Source: Nocardia wallacei
GTDB lineage: Bacteria > Actinomycetota > Actinomycetes > Mycobacteriales > Mycobacteriaceae
DNA length: 33,757 nucleotides
Direction of reading: 5' to 3'
Assembly: GCF_029869545.1 (NCBI RefSeq)
Contig: NZ_JARWQD010000399.1
Coordinates: 1-33,757, forward strand
The stretch's first letter is position 1. The number at the start of each line of letters is the position of its first letter. A model generated the notes under the pieces. That model saw only the letters and a list, made by a program, of their open reading frames with translations, did no database searches and was not told the origin of the DNA. The position numbers were made by a program, and so were the translations under genes. Shown piece by piece: positions 28,650 to 33,757 of the stretch.

Positions 28650-28985
28650 TTATTTCGCAGCGCCGGTGCTCGCCACCTTTTGGGCATTCGTGGCGTCGGT
28701 CGCGCCTATGATGACGACGCTCTGCCCCATTGCGTCGGCGAGAGCATCGGACGCTTCTTGCCATTGCAGTAGCCAGGATTCGATCCGGACCAGACCCTCG
28801 TTGATCTTCTTGCCGTGGTTGCCGTACTGCATTCCCGCTTGGGCTGCACCGAAGGTATGGGCTTGAATCCCTTTGGCCTGATTTCCTATCGCGCCCGCAG
28901 ACTGCTTCAGCTTTCCGGCCAGGGCCGACAGTGCCCCGGAATCCACCACAACGCTGCCCGATGCCTGCCGTGCCGACTCCGTCAC
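28650..28985 (-). CDS. EspC-like type VII secretion target
   Basis: A 111-residue helical protein resembling the EspC/ESX-1 secretion-associated family. The first helix includes DSGALSALAGKLKQSAGAIG, a turn with GAAQAGMQYGNHGKKINEGL follows, then a second long helix with VRIESWLLQWQEASDALADA. The start is the GTG at 28985 (VTESARQASG), with GGGGAG about seven bases upstream on the minus strand; the longer open frame adds an Arg/Gly-rich leader unlike the family. It is first in a leftward run with the large WXG-motif protein and the coiled-coil protein. Such small proteins are usually co-secreted partners. Confidence 0.85.
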   Translation of the reverse strand: MTESARQASGSVVVDSGALSALAGKLKQSAGAIGNQAKGIQAHTFGAAQAGMQYGNHGKKINEGLVRIESWLLQWQEASDALADAMGQSVVIIGATDATNAQKVASTGAAK

Positions 28986-29067
28986 AGGTGATCTCCCCTC
29001 CTCGTCTGCGCCTGGCCGCCCGGACCGACCGAACTCCGTCCCGCCATACTCCCTTGGACGCACCGGA

Positions 29068-29108
29068 ACCGGATCAGGTTCCCTGATCCGGTGATACCCG
29101 GTACCGGG
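29068..29108. promoter_or_regulatory. Two adjacent palindromes upstream of the EspC-like operon
   Basis: ACCGGATCAGG (29068-29078) and CCTGATCCGGT (29082-29092) are an exact 11-bp inverted repeat around TTC, followed by the 12-bp palindrome CCCGGTACCGGG (29097-29108). The pair lies between the 3' end of the DUF6802-like gene (29156) and the EspC-like start (28985), both leftward. It may be a terminator for the former or an operator for the latter; there is no T-tract. Confidence 0.6.
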
Positions 29109-29155
29109 AAACTACTCGGTACGCGGAGAAGACAGCAACTGGACGGCGCGCCTCC

Positions 29156-29464
29156 CTACTTCCCCAACTCCCCCTGGTCCGTCCGGACCCACTCGCTCGT
29201 CCCGTCGGGATGCTGGTGGAATTCCCACGCCGAGTACGCGCCGTCCTTGTCGAGGATGCTGACGTGGTCGGCGGTGCCGTCGTGGTCCATATCGGTCCAC
29301 AGGTCGGTGCCGCCGGGACCCGCCACGGATTCGGTGTCGGGGATGCCGTCGGCGTCGATGTCCTGGGTGGGGTGGTGGAGTTCGACGGCGCCGAGGCCGC
29401 CTAGGTCGGAGTGCGCATCGACGTCCGGCAGGTTCATACCCGGCAGATCGTCCGATGTCATCAT
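29156..29464 (-). CDS. DUF6802-like small acidic protein
   Basis: A 102-residue acidic protein of a type common in Nocardia. It has two Asp-rich calcium-binding-like segments, DIDADGIPDTE and DMDHDGTADHV, and a conserved-looking C-terminal strand pattern AYSAWEFHQHPDGTSEW. The start is the ATG at 29464, with GAGGAG seven bases upstream on the minus strand; the frame upstream is Arg-rich and non-coding. No signal peptide or transmembrane segment is seen. The function is unknown; the metal-binding suggestion rests only on the Asp patterns. Confidence 0.85.
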   Translation of the reverse strand: MMTSDDLPGMNLPDVDAHSDLGGLGAVELHHPTQDIDADGIPDTESVAGPGGTDLWTDMDHDGTADHVSILDKDGAYSAWEFHQHPDGTSEWVRTDQGELGK

Positions 29465-29537
29465 GTGCGGCTCCTCGAGGAACGTGCGGCGGATGTCGGT
29501 CCATCCTGACATCCGCCGGGCCCCCGGCGCACCCTCC

Positions 29538-29589
29538 TGTGGACAACCACACCGACGCGTTCCGGCCCGCGACCGTTGCCTGTGGATAA
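29538..29589. other. Two DnaA-box-like sequences in an intergenic repeat
   Basis: TGTGGACAA (29538-29546) is the complement of the actinobacterial DnaA box TTGTCCACA, and TGTGGATAA (29581-29589) is the complement of TTATCCACA. They are 43 bases apart in the same orientation, within an imperfect tandem duplication that also repeats ACCGTTGC after each box. They lie in the gap between the DUF6802-like gene and the PspC gene. A replication origin is not suggested by gene content; titration or DnaA-dependent regulation is possible. Confidence 0.55.
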
Positions 29590-29646
29590 CTACACGCCGG
29601 GCCGCGGGCGGCAACCGTTGCGCACCCGCAGCACCGCGGCCCGGGC

Positions 29647-29841
29647 TCAGTGCTGCTTCGGAATTACCAGCCACAGGATCAGGTAGAGGATGAACTGCGG
29701 GCCGGGAAGCAGGCAGGACAGGACGAACAACAGGCGCACGACGGTGGCGTTCCAGCCGAAGTATTCGGCGATACCGCCGCAGACACCGGCGATCCACTTG
29801 TTGTTGCGTGAGCGGGTGAAGCGGCGGGCAGGGACGGTCAT
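29647..29841 (-). CDS. PspC-domain small membrane protein
   Basis: A 64-residue protein that is a single PspC domain: the basic start RRFTRSRNNKWIAGVCGGIA, the family motif GGIAEYFGWN, and a hydrophobic segment LLFVLSCLLPGPQFILYLIL that spans the membrane, ending LVIPKQH. PspC proteins act in envelope-stress responses. The ATG at 29841 follows AAGGAG with six bases between on the minus strand. It is divergent from the ABC-F gene across 142 bases. Confidence 0.93.
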   Translation of the reverse strand: MTVPARRFTRSRNNKWIAGVCGGIAEYFGWNATVVRLLFVLSCLLPGPQFILYLILWLVIPKQH

Positions 29842-29983
29842 GGTGTTCTCCTTCTCTCGTTCGCTACGCCTCCACTCTGCGCCGCCCCCGGCGCCCGCGG
29901 CATCGGGCTCGGGACCGATCGGCACCCTGATTTCTCCGGGGCCGGACTCAGGGTCGGACCCGGAGCACGGCAGACTTGATGCA

Positions 29984-31648
29984 ATGAGCGCCACTCTGCA
30001 CGCCCGCGGCCTGTCCGCCGGACACGGTGAGCGCACGCTGTTCACCGACCTGGACCTGATCCTCGCCCCGGGCGATGTGATCGGCCTGGTCGGGGTGAAC
30101 GGTGCGGGCAAGTCGACCCTGCTGCGGATGCTGGCCGATCGCACCGCGCCGACCGGCGAGATCACGTTCAGCCCGCCCGACGCGACGATCGGATATCTCG
30201 CTCAGGAACCCGAGCGGGTGCCCGGCGAGACCGTGCTGCAGTTCCTCGCCCGGCGCACGGGAGTGGCTGCGGCGCAGGAGATCATGGATGCCGCCGCGGA
30301 GCGCCTCACCGCGGAACCCGAGGGTTCCACCGATGACTACACCCCCGCCCTGGAGCGCTGGCTGGCGCTCGGCGGCGCCGATCTGGATTCGCGGGCGGCC
30401 GAGGTGGCGGCGGACCTGGACCTGCTCGACAGCCTCCCGATGGGGCTGCGGACGCCGATGACCGCGCTGTCGGGTGGGCAGGCCGCGCGCGCCGGGCTGG
30501 CGTCGGTGTTGTTGTCGCGCTTCGACATTCTGCTGCTCGACGAGCCCACCAACGATCTGGATCTCGACGGCCTGGCGCGGCTGGAGCGGTTCGTCACCGG
30601 GGTCCGGGTGCCGCTGATGGTGATCAGCCACGACCGAGAGTTCCTGGCGCGCACGGTGAATCGAATCGTCGAACTGGATCTGGCGCAGCAGCAGGTGGGC
30701 GTCTACGACGGCGGCTACGAGGCCTTTCTGGCCGAACGCGAGACCGCCCGGCGGCACGCTCGGGAGGCATACGAAGAATACGCCGACACCAAGGCCGCCC
30801 TGCAGGCCCGCGCGGTCACGCAGCGCAACTGGATGGAACACGGTGTGCGCACCGCCCGCCGCCAGGCACGCGATCCGCGAAAGCTGGACTCCGACAAGAT
30901 CGGCCGCAAGATGCGCGTCGAATCCACCGAGAAGCAGGCGTCGAAGATACGCCAGACGCAGCGGCGCATCGAGCGGCTCGAGGCGGTGGAGGAACCGCGC
31001 AAGGAATGGGAGCTGCGGATGACGATCGCCGCGGCACCGCGCAGCGGATCGGTGGTCGCCACCGTGTCCGACGCCACCGTCACCCGCGGCGAGTTCACGC
31101 TGGGACCGGTGACGGCACAGGTGGATTGGGGCGACCGGATCGTGCTGACCGGCGCCAACGGGTCCGGGAAGTCGACCCTGCTGGCGTTGCTGCTGGGAAA
31201 GATCCTGCCGGACAGCGGATCCGCGTCGCTCGGCTCGGGTGTGGCGATCGGCGAGGTGGATCAGGCGCGCGGCCTGTTCCGCGGAAGTGCCACGCTCGCC
31301 GACACTTTCAGCGCCGAGGTGCCCGAGTGGAACCAGGCCGATATGCGCACGCTGCTGGCGAAGTTCGGCCTGCGCGGCCCCCATGTGCTGCGCGCCAACG
31401 ACACCCTGTCCCCGGGTGAGCGCACCCGCGCGGCGCTGGCGCTGCTGCAGGCGCGCGGCGTGAACCTGCTCGTCCTCGACGAACCCACCAACCACCTCGA
31501 CCTGCCCGCCATCGAACAGCTCGAGCAGGCCGTCGAATCCTTCACAGGCACACTGCTGCTGGTCACCCACGATCGCCGCATGCTCGACAGCGTCCGCGCG
31601 ACCAGGCGATGGCGGATGGACGGCGGCAGGCTCACGGAGGATCGCTGA
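29984..31648 (+). CDS. ABC-F family ATP-binding protein (ribosome-associated or antibiotic-resistance type)
   Basis: A 554-residue protein with two ATP-binding cassettes and no membrane segments. Cassette 1 has Walker A GVNGAGKST, signature LSGGQAARAGLA and Walker B ILLLDEPTNDLDLDG. Cassette 2 has GANGSGKST, signature LSPGERTRAALA and LLVLDEPTNHLDLPA. A charged linker of about 80 residues between them (QARDPRKLDSDKIGRKMRVE and around) is the P-site tRNA interaction motif of ABC-F proteins. These proteins act on the ribosome, some protecting it from antibiotics; which role applies here is not evident. The ATG at 29984 gives the normal N-terminus. The stop lies just ahead of the downstream membrane-protein gene. 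Confidence 0.94.
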   Translation: MSATLHARGLSAGHGERTLFTDLDLILAPGDVIGLVGVNGAGKSTLLRMLADRTAPTGEITFSPPDATIGYLAQEPERVPGETVLQFLARRTGVAAAQEIMDAAAERLTAEPEGSTDDYTPALERWLALGGADLDSRAAEVAADLDLLDSLPMGLRTPMTALSGGQAARAGLASVLLSRFDILLLDEPTNDLDLDGLARLERFVTGVRVPLMVISHDREFLARTVNRIVELDLAQQQVGVYDGGYEAFLAERETARRHAREAYEEYADTKAALQARAVTQRNWMEHGVRTARRQARDPRKLDSDKIGRKMRVESTEKQASKIRQTQRRIERLEAVEEPRKEWELRMTIAAAPRSGSVVATVSDATVTRGEFTLGPVTAQVDWGDRIVLTGANGSGKSTLLALLLGKILPDSGSASLGSGVAIGEVDQARGLFRGSATLADTFSAEVPEWNQADMRTLLAKFGLRGPHVLRANDTLSPGERTRAALALLQARGVNLLVLDEPTNHLDLPAIEQLEQAVESFTGTLLLVTHDRRMLDSVRATRRWRMDGGRLTEDR

Positions 31649-31671
31649 ATGCGGCGGACGAGGGGATGCTC

Positions 31672-32106
31672 ATGGCGCGGATAGAGCTGGGCATCGACAC
31701 CCGGATCACGCTGCTGATCACCGGGCTGCTGTTCCTGTGGGCGCTGGTGCTGGGCGCCTGGAAGTACCACGGGATCCGGACCTCGGACGAGGGCGCGGCG
31801 CACGTGTACGTCGATATCGCCCACCGCGCCGCGCTGATGTACAGCTTCGCCGGCGTTCTGCTGGCGGTGTTCGTGGCGCTCAGCGATTGGCCGACGGCCG
31901 TGAATCTCGCTGCGGCACTGGTGGTTCTGGCCTTCTTCGCCGGAGCGATCGCCACCTACTGCTGGCACGGCTGGCGGCGCGACACCACGAATCAGTTCCG
32001 CGGCGAGATCGGCTCACCGATCCGCTGGACGATGTTCGCGCTCATCGGCGGGGAGATCGGCGGGTTCCTCGTCCCCTTCACCGGTTTCGTGCACGCGCAG
32101 TTCTGA
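31672..32106 (+). CDS. Four-helix integral membrane protein of unknown function
   Basis: A 144-residue protein with four predicted transmembrane segments: ITLLITGLLFLWALVLGAW, ALMYSFAGVLLAVFVALSDW, LAAALVVLAFFAGAIATYCW and MFALIGGEIGGFLVPFTGFV. A short loop carries the charged motif WRRDTTNQF. The family resembles unnamed mycobacterial membrane proteins. The ATG at 31672 has GAGGGG six bases upstream; an ATG two codons earlier overlaps that site. It follows the ABC-F gene by 23 bases, so it is probably cotranscribed. Its last 93 bases overlap the 3' end of the convergent methyltransferase gene. Confidence 0.85.
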   Translation: MARIELGIDTRITLLITGLLFLWALVLGAWKYHGIRTSDEGAAHVYVDIAHRAALMYSFAGVLLAVFVALSDWPTAVNLAAALVVLAFFAGAIATYCWHGWRRDTTNQFRGEIGSPIRWTMFALIGGEIGGFLVPFTGFVHAQF

Positions 32107-32742
32107 CGACCCGTTCATCGGCTTGCGCCACACCAGCAAGTACCGCCAATAGACCAGCCGCCGTACCCGCGCGCCGGGGAGCAACTCCGCGGCCGTCCGC
32201 CGGGCCTCGCGGGTGGTCAGCGCCGGATCCAGCACGACCGGCATGGCGGGGTCGTCCGCGGCGGCGAACCAGCGGCCCCGGCCCAGCGTGCGCAGCACGA
32301 GGAACAGACCCGCGAGAATCCGCTGGCCGAGGATGGCGGCGAGCTCGAAAGGCCACTCGCGCCGGTCCTTTCGCGGCAGCACCACCGCCGCCAGCACGCC
32401 GCCCGGCCGCAACGCACGAGCCAGGACGGGCAGCGTCTCCTCCAGCGGAACGTGATGCAGCGCGGTGACCGACACGATCGCGTCGTACCCGTCGTCCGGC
32501 AGCTCCCAGTCCCGCACGTCGCCGAGAATGCAGCTGACGTTCCCGGGAACCGATCGCAGCGCCCGGTCGATCATGTCCGGCGAGCGATCCATCGCGTCCA
32601 CGTGCTCGGCGTGCCGGGCGAGTTCCGCCGCGAACGCCCCCGCGCCGCAGCCGACGTCGAGTACCCGGCGGCACGGCCTCGGCAGCCGACGCAGGAGCAG
32701 CCGGTGATAGAACTCGTTGTGGCTCCAGGCGAATGCGTTCAT
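32014..32742 (-). CDS. Class I SAM-dependent methyltransferase
   Basis: A 242-residue methyltransferase of the UbiE/type 11 class. Motif I is VLDVGCGAGAFA (about residues 27-38), followed by the acidic loop VDAMDRSPDMID, motif II around GDVRDWELPDDGYDAIVS, and LRPGGVLAAVVLP. Substrate not evident. Family-like sequence ends at about YWRYLLVWRKP (residue ~207). The last 30 or so residues (MNGSSELRVHETGEG onward) are read from the antisense of the neighbouring membrane-protein gene, so the two genes overlap tail to tail by 93 bases. The start is the ATG at 32742. Confidence 0.9.
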   Translation of the reverse strand: MNAFAWSHNEFYHRLLLRRLPRPCRRVLDVGCGAGAFAAELARHAEHVDAMDRSPDMIDRALRSVPGNVSCILGDVRDWELPDDGYDAIVSVTALHHVPLEETLPVLARALRPGGVLAAVVLPRKDRREWPFELAAILGQRILAGLFLVLRTLGRGRWFAAADDPAMPVVLDPALTTREARRTAAELLPGARVRRLVYWRYLLVWRKPMNGSSELRVHETGEGDEEPADLPADEREHRPADR

Positions 32743-32767
32743 CGGCGGATACGGAAGTCGATCTCGC

Positions 32768-33646
32768 TCATCCCCCGTGGATGGCGGTGATCAGCGTGCG
32801 ATTGGCAATGGTGCGCGTGGTGACGATCTGGGTGAACGACTTGGGCGGCTCATCGGGCAGCTGCTGGGTCAGCCTGACCTCCCACTGCCCCTCCGTGGCG
32901 GCGCGGGTGATGTGCACGCAGTAGCGTGTCCCGACCGGCACCTGGTTGATGCCGCGCTGAATCTGTTCGGCCGCGGGCACATCGGCGGTGTCGGCGACCA
33001 CGGCGCGGGCCGCGAAGCCGGAGCGCTGCACGTAATAGGCGCGTTCGAAGGCCAGGATGGCGTCGGGGCCGTTGCCGGTGCCGCCGGGATCGGTACCGGA
33101 GACGATATCGGCGGTGCGGCGCTGCTCGCACCCCTCCGCCGCGAAGGTGGCCGGTTGGGTGCTGCTCGCCGGTGGCGCCGTGGTGCGAGCCGGGACCGCT
33201 TGCACCGGTGTCGGTTTCGCTGCCGCGGCCGGGGTGCGATCGCGCGTGGTGTGGATGACGGTCAGCACGATCGAAACGATCACGACGCCCAGCCCGAGCA
33301 TGATCAGCACCGCGACCAGTTTGTCGGCGCGCCGATTGTCCGGACGCCGCCGCCGCGGATGGCGCAGCCGCGGACCGGGATTGCCGCCCGATCGGTCGAT
33401 GAGCTCCGGAATCAGGCCGGACTTGTCGCGCTCGGCGCCCTCGCCCTCATCGATGCCGGGCCCGATCCGGTCCGGCGGGCTCGGCTCGACGATCGGATCC
33501 CGTTGCGGCGCAACGGCAGGGTCCAGCCACTGCTCCCACTCGCCGGAGTGATACGACGGCCCGTCCGGCGGCGGTAGCGCGTCGACATCGATCTCGGGCG
33601 GGCGGCGCCGCCGGGGACCGGGGGCGCCCCGGCGCCCCCCCGTATA
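32768..33646 (-). CDS. Membrane-anchored protein of unknown function, N-terminus missing
   Basis: The open frame codes, in order, for an acidic Pro-rich cytoplasmic part (DGPSYHSGEWEQWLDPAV, GIDEGEGAERDKSGLIPELI), a basic patch (RLRHPRRRRPDNRRADK), one transmembrane segment (VAVLIMLGLGVVIVSIVLTV), a Pro/Ala/Thr-rich spacer and an extracytoplasmic domain of about 120 residues with Cys in AEGCEQRR and RYCVHI. No ATG or GTG occurs between an in-frame TAG at 33647-33649 and the GTG at 33310, and starting there would remove the clearly coding N-terminal part. The break coincides with a C-run and atypical sequence at the window end, so the true start is probably lost to a contig-edge error. No family recognised. 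Confidence 0.75.
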   Translation of the reverse strand, partial: YTGGRRGAPGPRRRRPPEIDVDALPPPDGPSYHSGEWEQWLDPAVAPQRDPIVEPSPPDRIGPGIDEGEGAERDKSGLIPELIDRSGGNPGPRLRHPRRRRPDNRRADKLVAVLIMLGLGVVIVSIVLTVIHTTRDRTPAAAAKPTPVQAVPARTTAPPASSTQPATFAAEGCEQRRTADIVSGTDPGGTGNGPDAILAFERAYYVQRSGFAARAVVADTADVPAAEQIQRGINQVPVGTRYCVHITRAATEGQWEVRLTQQLPDEPPKSFTQIVTTRTIANRTLITAIHGG

Positions 33647-33649
33647 CTA

Positions 33650-33757
33650 AGCACACCGCAAGCGCACCCAGGGCCGGGCCACCGACAAAAGATTTCACAA
33701 CACCCCCTAACGATAGCCGGAGTAAGAAAGAATAAAAGCCCAAGAAGCACATAACGC
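33650..33757. other. Atypical terminal sequence, probable contig-edge artefact
   Basis: The last ~108 bases are unusually A-rich on the plus strand (stretches such as ACAAAAGATTTCACAACACC and AGTAAGAAAGAATAAAAGCC) next to a G/C homopolymer-rich stretch at 33611-33640. This is unlike the rest of the window, and it interrupts the coding frame of the preceding gene. It is best read as unreliable sequence at the end of a contig. Confidence 0.55.

Noticed and set aside
16936..28985. A complete type VII secretion apparatus in the window
   Set aside because: No EccB, EccC, EccD, EccE, mycosin or EspG-like sequence is present; only substrates and associated proteins are seen.
29538..29589. A chromosomal replication origin at the DnaA-like boxes
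   Set aside because: There are only two boxes, no A/T-rich unwinding region, and no dnaA, dnaN or rpmH nearby.

Overview
The window is high-GC DNA from an actinomycete of the Mycobacteriales. Nocardia or a close relative is the best fit: it carries a type VII secretion (ESX) substrate set with CpnT-like, WXG100 and EspC-like proteins, a DUF6802-type small protein, and an alr-hydrolase-tsaE-tsaB-rimI-tsaD order. The genus is inferred from gene content only. Both ends look like contig edges; the last ~110 bases in particular are unlike the rest and break an open reading frame.

Positions 1-7269 hold a leftward housekeeping block: nnrE/nnrD (NAD(P)HX repair), alr, an alpha/beta hydrolase, tsaE, tsaB, rimI and tsaD. 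From alr to tsaD most genes overlap by 1-8 bases, so they are probably translationally coupled. The block joins D-alanine supply to t6A tRNA modification. Tandem and dispersed repeats lie in the alr leader and beyond tsaD. Positions 7631-13452 hold short independent units: a cupredoxin lipoprotein, a MarR regulator divergent from an MFS exporter, an E. coli-type ilvD divergent from a MmyB-like regulator across a perfect 10+3+10 palindrome, and a secreted lytic transglycosylase. Positions 13899-16734 hold glmS and a divergent hydrolase-fold protein whose nucleophile serine is glycine.

The centre (16936-25460, possibly to 26635) is a type VII secretion-linked polymorphic toxin locus. A WXG100 partner overlaps by one base a 7.7-kb reading frame with a CpnT-like N-terminal domain, a long Gly/Ser/Thr/Pro linker, and three successive toxin modules: an ADP-ribosyltransferase, a papain-like Cys-His-Asp enzyme and a zinc deaminase-like domain. 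Each module is followed at once by a candidate immunity gene with a strong ribosome binding site. The first two candidates (79 and 175 aa) lie inside the giant frame, both in its +1 frame, and the giant frame stays open through them. The third is a SUKH-type protein just past the giant stop codon. The convergent set at 26651-28985 (EspC-like protein, WXG-motif protein with a collagen-like run, coiled-coil protein) is probably related to type VII secretion; no secretion-core genes are present.

The right end holds a DUF6802-like protein, a PspC-domain protein, an ABC-F ATPase, a four-helix membrane protein, a SAM methyltransferase and a membrane-anchored protein whose N-terminus is lost at the window edge. 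No tRNA, rRNA, transposase, phage gene or CRISPR array was recognised.
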